Source: Microbacterium sp. SSM24 (GTDB lineage Bacteria > Actinomycetota > Actinomycetes > Actinomycetales > Microbacteriaceae). From it: 64,000 nucleotides of DNA. Shown here piece by piece: positions 1 through 8,540 of this stretch. Position numbers and translations under genes: made by a program. The DNA is taken from NCBI RefSeq assembly GCF_025989145.1, contig NZ_JAPDNQ010000002.1, positions 620,001 through 684,000 of the forward strand. The letters run 5' to 3'. Under the pieces are notes generated by a model. The model worked only from the letters and a program-made list of their open reading frames with translations, searched no databases and was not told the DNA's origin. Positions within the stretch are counted from its first letter, which is position 1, and the number at the start of each line of letters is the position of its first letter.

Positions 1-783
1 GAAGACGGTCACCGTGTCGTCGCGCCCCTCGATCTCGAAGTCGATGTCGGCGCCGACCGAGCGGCCGATCCAGTTCCGCTGCATGCGGATGACCTTCTGC
101 GGCCAGAACCCCTCGAGCTGGTTCAGGTCGTCGAGCAGGCGGTCGGCGTACTCGGTGATCTTGAAGTACCACTGGGTGAGCTTCTTCTTGACGACCTCGG
201 CGCCGCAGCGCTCGCAGTGACCGTCGACGACCTGCTCGTTCGCGAGCACCGTCTGGTCGTTGGGGCACCAGTTGACCGGGCTCTCCTTGCGGTACGCGAG
301 GTCGCGCTCGTACAGCCGCTGGAACAGCCACTGGTTCCAGTGGTAGTACTCGGGGTCGCTCGTGTGGAGGATGCGGGACCAGTCGTAGGAGGAGCCGTAC
401 TCGCGGAAGCTCTTCTTGTGCTGGTCGATGTTGGCGTAGGTCCACTCACGCGGGTCCGCACCGCGCTGGATGGCGGCGTTCTCGGCGGGGAGTCCGAAGG
501 AGTCCCAGCCGATCGGGTTCAGGACGTTGTACCCGCGGTGGCGCCAGAACCGCGCAACCACGTCGACGTACGCATAGCTCTCGGCGTGACCCATGTGCAG
601 GTCGCCCGACGGGTACGGGAACATCCCGAGCACGTACTTGCGAGGACGCGTGTCGTCATCGCCGCCGGCGCGGAACGGGTCGGCCTCCTGCCAGCGGTCC
701 TGCCACTTCTGCTGAATCGCGTAGGCGTCGAAGCCCCCGCCTTCTGCGGGCACAGCGGAGTCGGGCGGGAGGGTCTGTGACAC
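1..783 (-). CDS. leuS: Leucyl-tRNA synthetase, N-terminal part (3' end outside window)
   Basis: Class I aminoacyl-tRNA synthetase that charges tRNA-Leu in the cytoplasm. Only the first 261 codons are here; the gene runs off the left edge. Translating the minus strand from GTG at 783 gives a start MSQTLPPDS, then the HIGH-type ATP signature in the context [14 protein letters not shown] near residue 50, the [11 protein letters not shown] motif, a Cys-containing segment (CPNDQ...CERC) and the beginning of the CP1 editing insertion. The start is the first in-frame GTG and no clear Shine-Dalgarno is visible. A TAACCT hexamer at 834-839 could be a -10 giving a leader of about 44 nt. The family is normally 800-970 residues, so most of the editing, KMSKS and anticodon domains lie outside. 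Identity is secure; the exact start is less so. Confidence 0.93.
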   Translation of the reverse strand, partial: MSQTLPPDSAVPAEGGGFDAYAIQQKWQDRWQEADPFRAGGDDDTRPRKYVLGMFPYPSGDLHMGHAESYAYVDVVARFWRHRGYNVLNPIGWDSFGLPAENAAIQRGADPREWTYANIDQHKKSFREYGSSYDWSRILHTSDPEYYHWNQWLFQRLYERDLAYRKESPVNWCPNDQTVLANEQVVDGHCERCGAEVVKKKLTQWYFKITEYADRLLDDLNQLEGFWPQKVIRMQRNWIGRSVGADIDFEIEGRDDTVTVF

Positions 784-852
784 GGAGGAACCAATCGAAC
801 GGATGCCGGAGACGCGCGCGAGCGCGAAACTCCAGGTTACCGGAACCGGCGC

Positions 853-2157
853 TCACCAGCCGGGGGGCAGCGACGCTCCGATGGCGGCCAGCGGTCCGCG
901 CGCCTTGATCCCCACTTCGGCGACCTCGGCGGCGGCATCCGATCTCCAGGTGATGCCTCCGCCGGCTCCGACGTAGGCGCCGTCCGGATGCACCACGATC
1001 GAGCGGATCACCATCGCGAGATCCAGCGCACCGTCCGTACCGACCCAGCCGAAGCAGCCCGCGAAAACGCCGCGCGGCGCGCCCTCGAGCTCGTTGAGGA
1101 TGGTCATCGCCGACAGCTTCGGCGCACCCGTCATGCTTCCCGCGGGGAACGCGGCATCCAGCAGGTCCCCGACCGTGACGTCGGGCACCAGTCGTCCCGA
1201 CACGGTGCTGACCAGCTGGTGCACGGCGGGGTACGACTCCACCTGCAGCAGTCCGTCGACGCCGACGGAACCGGGCTCGCTGACGCGCGAGAGGTCGTTG
1301 CGCATGAGATCGACGATCATGACGTTCTCGGCGCGCTCCTTCTCGTTCGTCCGCAGCTCCTCCGCGAGGGCGGCATCCGACCGCGGATCCGCGCCCCGCG
1401 GTCGCGTCCCCTTGATCGGGCGCGTCCGCACCACGCCCGCGGCGACCTCGAGGAATCGCTCCGGGCTGGCACTCGCCAGCGCCACGTCGCCTGACCGCAC
1501 GAGTCCGCCGTGGTGCGCCGGAGTGAGCGCGCGCAGGCGCCGGTACGCCGCGACCGGATCGACGGTCCCGGTGAGCGAGAAGCGCGTCGTGAGACACAGC
1601 TGGTAGGCGTCGCCGGCCCTGATCGCGTCGCGGCAGCGTTCGATGAGGGCGGCGTACTCCGCCGGAGCGTTGCGCGAGGCGGCCCTCCGCGGTGCGGCGA
1701 CCTCGACCGCGATCGGGTCGGGCGGGACGATCCCGTCGACGGCGGCCGCGAGATCCTCGGCATCACCCGCGGCACCGACCGCCCACGCCCGCCGCGAGCC
1801 GTGGTCGAACGCGACGAAGGTCGTCGCCCGCAGCCAGGCCTGGGGCGGCATCCGCTCGTCGAAGCGTGCGGGAGCGCCCGCGCGCTCGGCCGCGTCGTCG
1901 TACCCGAGCCACCCCACCCAGCCGCCTCGGAAGGGCCCCGCCGGCCACTCCTCGCCGGAGCTCTGCTGGCAGGCGACGTGCCGCACCGACTCGGGGTCCG
2001 TCTCGGGTGCGCCGGCGCCGACCCAGCTCCAGCCGTCGGAGGCATCGGGCCCGGCGTCGAGCCAGAAGGCGTGATCTTCTCCGCCGTAGAGAGAGACGAA
2101 GACGGATGCCGGATCCGCCCACGCCGTCAGCTCGACGGCGATGAGGGGCTCCGACAT
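853..2157 (-). CDS. pabB: Aminodeoxychorismate synthase component I
   Basis: Makes 4-amino-4-deoxychorismate from chorismate with ammonia from a PabA partner, the first step to p-aminobenzoate and folate. The 434-residue protein has a short divergent N-terminal part and the chorismate-binding domain from about residue 170. It carries PIKGTRPRG (the Lys typical of PabB where TrpE has Ala), an ELRTNEKERAEN helix, IVDLMRNDLSR, and the end motif FPAGSMTGAPK followed by YVGAGGGITWRSD. No glutamine amidotransferase domain is fused. The ATG at 2157 follows TAGCCT by exactly six bases, so the transcript is probably leaderless. It is divergent from the DedA gene; folC lies further along the window. 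Confidence 0.9.
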   Translation of the reverse strand: MSEPLIAVELTAWADPASVFVSLYGGEDHAFWLDAGPDASDGWSWVGAGAPETDPESVRHVACQQSSGEEWPAGPFRGGWVGWLGYDDAAERAGAPARFDERMPPQAWLRATTFVAFDHGSRRAWAVGAAGDAEDLAAAVDGIVPPDPIAVEVAAPRRAASRNAPAEYAALIERCRDAIRAGDAYQLCLTTRFSLTGTVDPVAAYRRLRALTPAHHGGLVRSGDVALASASPERFLEVAAGVVRTRPIKGTRPRGADPRSDAALAEELRTNEKERAENVMIVDLMRNDLSRVSEPGSVGVDGLLQVESYPAVHQLVSTVSGRLVPDVTVGDLLDAAFPAGSMTGAPKLSAMTILNELEGAPRGVFAGCFGWVGTDGALDLAMVIRSIVVHPDGAYVGAGGGITWRSDAAAEVAEVGIKARGPLAAIGASLPPGW

Positions 2158-2198
2158 GTTCCCAGGCTAGACGGGCGGGCGGGTTCTAGGCTCATGGC
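2158..2198. promoter_or_regulatory. Divergent leaderless promoters of pabB and dedA
   Basis: This 41-bp gap holds two -10-like hexamers facing opposite ways. TAGCCT on the minus strand (2164-2169) is six bases from the pabB ATG, and TAGGCT on the plus strand (2187-2192) is six bases from the dedA GTG. Neither gene has a Shine-Dalgarno, which fits transcription starting at the first base of the start codon. The two -35 regions must overlap the other promoter. Confidence 0.6.
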
Positions 2199-2891
2199 GT
2201 GAACGACTTCCTGACGTGGCTGCTCGACGCGGTGCAGAGCGTCGACCCGGTCGTCAGGACGCTCATCGCCGGCGTCGCGATCATGCTCGAGACGAGCGTG
2301 CTGGTGGGGCTCGTGGTTCCGGGCGACACGGTCGTGATCGTGGCGGCGACCGCGGTCGCGTCGCCGCTCGAAGGGGTTCTGCTCGCCGTCGCGGTCGTGA
2401 TCGGCGCGCTCATCGGCGAGAGCATCGGCTTCTGGCTGGGCAGGTACCTCGGCCCGAAGATCCGCCATTCGGCGCTCGGGCGGCGCATCGGCGAGGCGAA
2501 CTGGCAGCGATCGGAGCGCTATCTGCGCCGCCGCGGCGGTCCGGCGATCTTCATCTCGCGCTTCCTCCCGGTCCTGCACTCGCTCGTGCCGCTCACCGTC
2601 GGCATGAGCGGCTACCCCTACCGCCGCTTCCTCGCCTGGACGGTGCCGGCCTGCGTGATCTGGGCCACCCTCTACGTCTCGGTGGGTGCCGCAGCCGCGG
2701 GCACGTACCGCCAGCTCGCCGATCAGCTGCACTACGCGGGCTACATCTTCGTGGGCATCATCGTGGTCTTCCTCGTGCTCGTGTTCGTGACCAAGAAGGT
2801 CATCGAGCGCGCCGAGCGCAAGCATCTCGACCACGAGCAAGACGCTGTCGCCCCTCAGGGGGATGGCATCGCAGAGGACGTGGAAGACTAG
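2199..2891 (+). CDS. DedA/SNARE-associated family membrane protein
   Basis: Integral membrane protein of 230 residues. DedA-family members act in undecaprenyl-phosphate or phospholipid translocation and membrane homeostasis. Visible hydrophobic segments lie around residues 20-70, 140-165 and 180-205, with the family signatures LVVPGDTVVIVA, GESIGFWLGRYLG and FISRFLPVLHSLVPLTVG (the conserved F.aRF.P...R/H.. region). The charged C-terminal tail is probably cytoplasmic. GTG 2199 is chosen because TAGGCT ends six bases before it; an ATG at 2194 runs straight into TGA. The App1-like gene follows after a few bases, so the two are likely cotranscribed. Confidence 0.85.
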   Translation: MNDFLTWLLDAVQSVDPVVRTLIAGVAIMLETSVLVGLVVPGDTVVIVAATAVASPLEGVLLAVAVVIGALIGESIGFWLGRYLGPKIRHSALGRRIGEANWQRSERYLRRRGGPAIFISRFLPVLHSLVPLTVGMSGYPYRRFLAWTVPACVIWATLYVSVGAAAAGTYRQLADQLHYAGYIFVGIIVVFLVLVFVTKKVIERAERKHLDHEQDAVAPQGDGIAEDVED

Positions 2892-2896
2892 TCGTG

Positions 2897-3934
2897 ATGC
2901 CCGAGACCGCCACTCCGCCGCCCCGCACCAAGGTGCTGTGGTTCGCCCGACTCGAGTACCGCTTCCACTCCTGGCGCGAGCGCCGCGCCCGCCGCCGCGG
3001 CCAGACGCCCACCGTCACGCCGTTCCCCGGGTATGCCGGACCGGACTGGGTGAGGGTGCTCGGGCGCGTCATGATCGTGCCTCCGGGCAAGCGCACCGAG
3101 AGCGGCGAGTACGCGAGCGTGCGAGGCTGGCGCAGCTTCGTGGCCGTTCCGATCGGCTACGCCCAGGTGACGGTGACGATCGCCGGCGTCGACCACGAGG
3201 TGGTCGCCGACCGTGGCGGGGTGATCGACGTACGGCTTCCCGCCGCGCTCGAGCCGGGATGGCAGACGTTCACCGTCTCGGTCGAGGACGGCGAGCCCAT
3301 CGAGACGCGCGCCTTCGTGGTGGCGCCCGATGTGACCTTCGGGGTGGTCTCCGATGTCGATGACACGGTGATGGTGACGTCGCTCCCCCGCCCGCTGCTC
3401 GCGGCATGGAACTCCTTCGTCGTGGACGAGCACGCCCGCCAGCCCGTCCCGGGCATGGCCGTGCTCATGGAGCGGGTCGTCCGGGAGAACCCCGGAGCAC
3501 CGGTGGTGTACCTCTCCACCGGGGCCTGGAACATCGCACCCACGCTCATGCGGTTCCTCCGCCGTCACCTCTTCCCGCCCGGGGCGCTGCTCCTCACCGA
3601 CTGGGGTCCCACCCACGATCGGTGGTTCCGCAGCGGCCAGGCGCACAAGCTGTCGAACCTCCGCCGGCTGGCGGACGAGTTCCCACACGTGCGGTGGCTG
3701 CTCATCGGCGACGACGGCCAGCATGACGACGAGCTGTACACGACCTTCACCGCCGAGCATCCGGCGAACGTCGTCGGCGTCGCGATCCGCCGGCTGTCTC
3801 CCACCGAGGCCGTGCTCGCGGGCGGACGCACAGCGGTGAACGACCACAGCGCGGCCCGCGTGCCGTGGGTGTCCGAGTCCGACGGCGCCGGCCTCCTGGA
3901 GCGCCTCGAGGACGTCGGAGTCGTCCCGCGCTGA
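2897..3934 (+). CDS. App1-family (DUF2183) phosphatase-like protein
   Basis: Protein of 345 residues related to the catalytic domain of yeast App1 phosphatidate phosphatase, a HAD-type fold. The C-terminal half carries the nucleophile motif DVDDTVM near residue 155, the phosphate-binding segment VYLSTGAWN near 200, a conserved Lys in SGQAHKLSNLRRL and the acidic motif LIGDDGQHDDELY. The N-terminal half is a beta-rich domain of unknown role preceded by a basic stretch. The substrate in bacteria is not established; a membrane-lipid role is suggested only by the DedA gene directly upstream. GTG 2894 is an alternative start one codon earlier. Confidence 0.8.
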   Translation: MPETATPPPRTKVLWFARLEYRFHSWRERRARRRGQTPTVTPFPGYAGPDWVRVLGRVMIVPPGKRTESGEYASVRGWRSFVAVPIGYAQVTVTIAGVDHEVVADRGGVIDVRLPAALEPGWQTFTVSVEDGEPIETRAFVVAPDVTFGVVSDVDDTVMVTSLPRPLLAAWNSFVVDEHARQPVPGMAVLMERVVRENPGAPVVYLSTGAWNIAPTLMRFLRRHLFPPGALLLTDWGPTHDRWFRSGQAHKLSNLRRLADEFPHVRWLLIGDDGQHDDELYTTFTAEHPANVVGVAIRRLSPTEAVLAGGRTAVNDHSAARVPWVSESDGAGLLERLEDVGVVPR

Positions 3935-3963
3935 CGTCGGACGCCGCGCGTAGGCTTTCCCGC

Positions 3964-4677
3964 ATGTGCGGACGCTTCGTGGTGGCCAGTGCCGGATCCG
4001 ATCTCGTCGGCGTGCTCCGCGTCGACGTCGAGGGCGACGATCTGCCCGCGCCGTCGTACAACGTGGCGCCCACCGCTCAGGCGGCCATCGTGCTCGACTC
4101 CGTGAAGGAGGAGCTGCCGGTACGGCGGCTCGAGAGCGCGCGCTGGGGCCTGGTGCCGGGCTGGGCGAAGGACGTCAAGATCGGCGCACGGGCGTTCAAC
4201 GCCCGGTCCGAGGAGCTCGAAGACAAGCCGATGTTCCGCAGCGCCCTCGAGAAGCGGCGCGCCGTGGTGCCGACGTCCGGCTATTACGAGTGGAAGACCG
4301 TCGACGGAGCGAAGATCCCCCACTACATCCACCCCGCCGACGGATCGCCGCTGTTCATGGCGGGGCTCTACGAGTGGTGGCGCGACAAGGCGAAGGCCGA
4401 CGACGATCCCTCGCGCTGGGTGCTGAGCTTCACGATCCTGACGCGAGACGCGATCGGCCACCTGGGCTCCATCCACGACCGCATGCCGCTGTTCCTCGAC
4501 CCCGATCACGCTGACGCGTGGCTCGACCCCACGACCGACAATGTGCGCGACGTGCTCGACGCGGCGATCGACGCGGCGCCGGCGCTCGCCGACACGCTCG
4601 ACGACCATGTCGTCTCACGCGCGGTCGGCAACGTGCGCAACAACTCCCCCGAGCTCATCGATCCCGCCGACGACTGA
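3964..4677 (+). CDS. SRAP-family abasic-site DNA-protein crosslink protein (YedK/HMCES type)
   Basis: SRAP proteins form a thiazolidine link between their N-terminal Cys2 and abasic sites in single-stranded DNA. This 237-residue copy begins MCGRF, so Cys2 is in place. It also has the family signatures SYNVAPT, ARWGLVPGWAKD, FNARSEEL, the GYYEW segment with the conserved Glu, and SIHDRMP with the active His. The start is fixed by chemistry (Cys2 must become the N-terminus) and agrees with TAGGCT lying seven bases before the ATG, another leaderless gene. An SOS operator was not seen in the 29-bp upstream gap. Confidence 0.92.
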   Translation: MCGRFVVASAGSDLVGVLRVDVEGDDLPAPSYNVAPTAQAAIVLDSVKEELPVRRLESARWGLVPGWAKDVKIGARAFNARSEELEDKPMFRSALEKRRAVVPTSGYYEWKTVDGAKIPHYIHPADGSPLFMAGLYEWWRDKAKADDDPSRWVLSFTILTRDAIGHLGSIHDRMPLFLDPDHADAWLDPTTDNVRDVLDAAIDAAPALADTLDDHVVSRAVGNVRNNSPELIDPADD

Positions 4678-4722
4678 GCCACCGCCGGCGGGCCGCCCCT
4701 GCCCCGCGCGTATCCTCGAACG

Positions 4723-5598
4723 GTGACGATCGCGCCCCCGTCCAGCCCCGTGCTCGCCGCCCCCGTGTGGGGCGAGCTCGAGCGCGCTCACGGCGCACGG
4801 GCCGACGCCCTCACCGCGGCCCACCGCGCCCGCGCATCCCGCGGCGAGAAGCATCCCGTCGAGGACTTCCTCTTCACGTACTACTCGTACAAGCCCGCCG
4901 TGCTGCGGCGCTGGCACCCCGGCGAAGGCGTCGAGCTGGCGGATGCCGCGACCACTCCGCGCGCGCAGTGGCGCGGGTACGCGCCCGGCGATGCACCGGG
5001 ATCGCTCGTCGTGGACGGCGCGCGGTGGCGTGCGGAGTACGGCGCGCTCATCACGAACATCGGCCGCATCCTTCGCGCGACGCGGGGACGTGCCGCCGGA
5101 TACGGATGCTTCGGACTGCACGAGTGGGCGATGGTGTACCGCGATCCCGATCACCGCCACGAGGTGCAGCTGCGGCTCGGACTGTCCGGTACCGATGCGG
5201 TGGTCGAGGCGCACGACCTGCGCTGCACCCACTTCGACGCCTTCCGGTTCTTCACGCCCGACGCGGCGCCGCGCAATCGTGAGACCCCGACCCGGGAGAG
5301 CCAAGCCGCACTCGAGCAGCCCGGATGCCTGCACGCGGGCATGGATCTGTACAAGTGGGCGATCAAGCTCGGCCCGATCGTGCCGGGCGACCTGCTCCTG
5401 ACAGCGTTCGAGCTCGCGCGCGACATCCGCACGCTCGACATGCGCGCATCGCCGTACGACCTCCTGTCGTGGGGCTACGAGCCCGTCGCGATCGAGACGC
5501 CCGAAGGAAAGGCCGAGTACGTACGCGCTCAGCGGGCGTTCACGGACCGCGGTCAGGCGATCCGCGCGCGGCTCATCGAGATCATCGAGCGAGGCTGA
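4723..5598 (+). CDS. Conserved actinobacterial protein of unknown function
   Basis: A 291-residue soluble protein. I recognise it as a family widespread in Actinobacteria that databases often label 3-methyladenine DNA glycosylase, but no helix-hairpin-helix or glycosylase catalytic motif is visible, so I do not accept that function. Conserved-looking segments include DFLFTYYSYKPAVLRRWHPG near residue 45, GCFGLHEWAMVYR near 130, the Cys/His-rich LRCTHFDAFRFFTP, and GCLHAGMDLYKWAIKLGP. The His, Cys and Asp content could bind a metal. TATCCT ends six bases before GTG 4723, a leaderless arrangement. It meets the convergent hexosaminidase gene with no gap between stop codons. Confidence 0.7.
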   Translation: MTIAPPSSPVLAAPVWGELERAHGARADALTAAHRARASRGEKHPVEDFLFTYYSYKPAVLRRWHPGEGVELADAATTPRAQWRGYAPGDAPGSLVVDGARWRAEYGALITNIGRILRATRGRAAGYGCFGLHEWAMVYRDPDHRHEVQLRLGLSGTDAVVEAHDLRCTHFDAFRFFTPDAAPRNRETPTRESQAALEQPGCLHAGMDLYKWAIKLGPIVPGDLLLTAFELARDIRTLDMRASPYDLLSWGYEPVAIETPEGKAEYVRAQRAFTDRGQAIRARLIEIIERG

Positions 5599-6807
5599 TC
5601 AGCCCGCGGACTCGCAGTCGGCGCACGGCATGAGTCCTCGCCCATCGGCTGCCAGGCTCGTCCGCATCTCGTGGACGCGCGCCGCGGCCTCGTCGAGCCG
5701 TTCGGCCGGCAGCGACCCGGACTCCACGGCGGAGACGATCCCGTCGACGATCCGTGTCGCACTCCGGGAATCCGAGAACATCACCCCCAGGACGACGTCG
5801 TTGCCCGCGGCGAGGGCGGCGACCGCGTTCGCCACGGGATCGCCGTAGCGAGGGTCGCCGGATGCCTCGAGCATGCCGAGGTCGTCGGTGACGGCGATTC
5901 CCTCGAACCCGAGCTCCTCCCGCGCGATGCGGTGCCACTCGGCGGAGAGACTCGCGGGCGCGGCATCCACCGCGGTGTAGGCGAGGTGCCCGAACATCAG
6001 CAGCGGCGCGTCGGCGTCGATGCCTGCGGCGAACGGCACGCCGTCGGAGGCGGCCCACTGGTCCTTCGACATGTCCGTCGACGGGATGCCCCGGTGCGAA
6101 TCGCCGGGCGCGGCTCCGTGCCCTGGGAAGTGCTTGAGCGTCGACATCGCCGCGCTGCCCTCACCCGCGACCGCGGCGGCGACGCGCTCAGCGGCGGAGT
6201 CCGGCGTCGTACCCAGAGCGCGGCGGTAGATGAACGATCCCGGGTCGTTCGTCTCGTCGGCCACGATGCCGAAGTTCACCCCGATGCCGGCTCGCTGGAC
6301 GAGGGCGGCACGAGCGGCGAAGGCGTCCTGCGCCGCCGCGGGCGGCGCGTCCTTGAGCTCGAGTGAGGAGGGGAATCCGTCCCAGGGAAGCCTCGAGACG
6401 TCGCCGCCCTCCTGGTCGATCGCGAGGAGCGGCGGCAGAGCCGGGTCGATCGTGAGCGCCGCCGTGACGTCGCGCAGGGCGCTCTCGCTCGCCGGGATGT
6501 TGGCTCCCATCAGGATGAACCCGCCGATGCCGGTCGAGGCCATGTAGTCCCTCAGCGCGGCGGTGTCGGTCGTGGGGATATGCCCCATGACGACGGATGC
6601 CGCACGTTCGCGGAGCGACATCGCCGCGACCGCGCGCACCGACTCGTCGCTCACGGCATCGGCGGCGGCTGCCTCCACGCGGACCGACCCCGCGTCCTCG
6701 GCCGCCGGCGGATCGGTCTCGTCCGCCCACGCCGACGGCATCACGCCGATCGCCACGAGCCCGAGCGCGACCGCCGCGGCGGCGATTCCCCGTCGAGCGA
6801 CATCCAC
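5599..6807 (-). CDS. GH3 beta-N-acetylhexosaminidase, secreted
   Basis: Glycoside hydrolase family 3 enzyme, probably removing beta-N-acetylglucosamine from peptidoglycan fragments (NagZ type). The 402-residue protein opens with a hydrophobic Ala/Val-rich signal segment ending near SAWADE, so it is exported, unlike cytosolic E. coli NagZ. Family motifs are LLAIDQEGGDVSRL, the NagZ-specific KHFPGHG loop, MFGHLAYTAVD and the nucleophile in AVTDDLGML. Two Cys sit near the C-terminus (MPCADC). GTG 6807 is preferred over GTG 6810 because AGCCTA on the plus strand (TAGGCT on the minus, 6814-6819) is exactly six bases before it. It is convergent with the gene to its left. Confidence 0.85.
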   Translation of the reverse strand: MDVARRGIAAAAVALGLVAIGVMPSAWADETDPPAAEDAGSVRVEAAAADAVSDESVRAVAAMSLRERAASVVMGHIPTTDTAALRDYMASTGIGGFILMGANIPASESALRDVTAALTIDPALPPLLAIDQEGGDVSRLPWDGFPSSLELKDAPPAAAQDAFAARAALVQRAGIGVNFGIVADETNDPGSFIYRRALGTTPDSAAERVAAAVAGEGSAAMSTLKHFPGHGAAPGDSHRGIPSTDMSKDQWAASDGVPFAAGIDADAPLLMFGHLAYTAVDAAPASLSAEWHRIAREELGFEGIAVTDDLGMLEASGDPRYGDPVANAVAALAAGNDVVLGVMFSDSRSATRIVDGIVSAVESGSLPAERLDEAAARVHEMRTSLAADGRGLMPCADCESAG

Positions 6808-6860
6808 CACGTCAGCCTAGGTCGCGTGCTGCGATCGCGCACCGCTCGCCGTCGGGGCGC

Positions 6861-8540
6861 TCAATGCCGGGCGACGATGGCGGCGGCATCCGTCCCGGCC
6901 GGCAGGACTCCGTATTGCGCGGCGCGATCATCGCCGAGGCGCGCGGCGATGAACGCCTCGGCGTCGCGGGAGGGCGCGTGGCGCAGCATGAGCGAGGCCT
7001 GGAACGCCAGCGCGAGCGACTCCGTGAGCCTGCGGGCCTGTCCCTGAGCGGTCTCCGGGTCGGCTCCCTGGAGATCGCGCAGCAGTGCCAGGGTGCGGGC
7101 GCTGTGGGCGTCGAGTATCGCGGAAGCGCCATCGGTCGTGTCCAGCTCGGCGGCGAAGGCCTCGGCCGAGTCCGGATCACGTGTGAGCGCCCGCAGGACA
7201 TCGAGCGCGATCACCGTGCCCGAGCCCTCCCAGATCGCCATCACCGGCTGCTCGCGGTAGCGCCGTGCGAGCGGGAACGCCTCGGTGTACCCGTTGCCGC
7301 CGAGGCACTCGAGCGCCTCGTACGCATGGTGCGGCCCCCGCTTGCAGACCCAGTACTTCGCGACGGGGGTCGCCAGGCGCCGCAAGGCGATGTCATGGTC
7401 GGATGCCGCCGCCTCGAAGAGCTGGGCGAGGCGCAGGCCCGTCAGCATCGCGGCCTCGGATTCCAGCGCGAGGTCCGCGAGGACGGCGGTCATCGCGGGC
7501 TGGTCGGCCAGCGGCGCGCCGAACGCCACGCGCCCGCGCGCATGCCACACGGCCTCGGCGACGGACTGACGCATCCCGGCCGCGGTGCCCAGGACGCAGT
7601 CGAGGCGTGTGCGCTGCACCATCTCGATGATGGTGCGCACGCCCCGGCCCGGCTCACCCAGCACGAACCCGACCGTGCCGTCGAACTCGACCTCGCCCGA
7701 CGCGTTCGAGCGATTGCCCAGCTTGTCCTTCAGCCGCTGCAGCCGGAACACGTTGCGCGTGCCGCCGGGCAGGATGCGCGGCACGAACAGGCACGACAGT
7801 CCTTCGTCCGTGCCTCCCCGGCGGGTCTGCGCGAGCACGAGGAACCCGTCCGACATCGGAGCGGAGCAGAACCACTTGTGGCCGGTGAGCTGATACGCGT
7901 GCCCGCCCATCGATACGCCGACCGTCGTCCCCGCGCGCACATCCGATCCGCCCTGCTTCTCGGTCATCGCCATGCCGACGAGGGCGCTCGGCTTCTGATC
8001 CGCGGGGAGCAGACGCGGGTCGTACTCACGGGACAGCAGGCGCGGCATCCACTCCTCCGCGACCCACGGCGAATCGGCGATCGACGCGACGGCGGCGTGC
8101 GTCATGGACACCGGGCAGGCGTGTCCGGGTTCCACCTGTGCGAAGAGCATGAAGGTGGCCGCACGGGCGACGGCGGCGCCCGGGCGAGGGTCGGCGCACG
8201 CCGCGGTGTGCGCGCCGCGCGCGAGGGCGGCGGAGATCACACGGTGGTACGACGGGTCGTACTCGACCTCGTCGAGCCGGAAACCCCACCGGTCGTGCGT
8301 GTACAGGACAGGAGTGTGGACGTTGGCCAGCTCGGCGTCCCGCTGGAAGTCGAGTGAGCCGACGAGCGCGCCCGCCTCGCGCAACTCGGAGTCGGCCCAG
8401 CCTGCTCCGAACGCGTCCACGGCACCCACCAGCGGGGCGTTGGCCGAATACTCGTCGACGTCCACGCGCCACGGCGGCTGGTTGTCGACGAAGTGCGTGA
8501 ACGCGCCGATCACGCGCTGGCCCCGCGCGAAGGTCGTCAT
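6861..8540 (-). CDS. AidB-type acyl-CoA dehydrogenase family flavoprotein
   Basis: FAD enzyme of the acyl-CoA dehydrogenase superfamily, closest in layout to E. coli AidB (541 residues; 559 here), which is induced by DNA alkylation. Visible features are the long N-terminal helical extension, the FAD/substrate loop GMAMTEKQGGSDVRA near residue 215, GHKWFCSAPMSDGFLVLAQ, the beta-domain end LGNRSNASGEVEF, the LGGNGYTEAFPLARRYR motif and IWEGSGTV near 450. The substrate cannot be read from sequence. Its ATG overlaps the stop of the metallopeptidase gene (ATGA), so the two are translationally coupled. Confidence 0.85.
   Translation of the reverse strand: MTTFARGQRVIGAFTHFVDNQPPWRVDVDEYSANAPLVGAVDAFGAGWADSELREAGALVGSLDFQRDAELANVHTPVLYTHDRWGFRLDEVEYDPSYHRVISAALARGAHTAACADPRPGAAVARAATFMLFAQVEPGHACPVSMTHAAVASIADSPWVAEEWMPRLLSREYDPRLLPADQKPSALVGMAMTEKQGGSDVRAGTTVGVSMGGHAYQLTGHKWFCSAPMSDGFLVLAQTRRGGTDEGLSCLFVPRILPGGTRNVFRLQRLKDKLGNRSNASGEVEFDGTVGFVLGEPGRGVRTIIEMVQRTRLDCVLGTAAGMRQSVAEAVWHARGRVAFGAPLADQPAMTAVLADLALESEAAMLTGLRLAQLFEAAASDHDIALRRLATPVAKYWVCKRGPHHAYEALECLGGNGYTEAFPLARRYREQPVMAIWEGSGTVIALDVLRALTRDPDSAEAFAAELDTTDGASAILDAHSARTLALLRDLQGADPETAQGQARRLTESLALAFQASLMLRHAPSRDAEAFIAARLGDDRAAQYGVLPAGTDAAAIVARH

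Noticed and set aside
4723..5598. 3-methyladenine DNA glycosylase label for this conserved protein
   Set aside because: No glycosylase helix-hairpin-helix or catalytic Asp motif is visible; the label appears to be a propagated database name.
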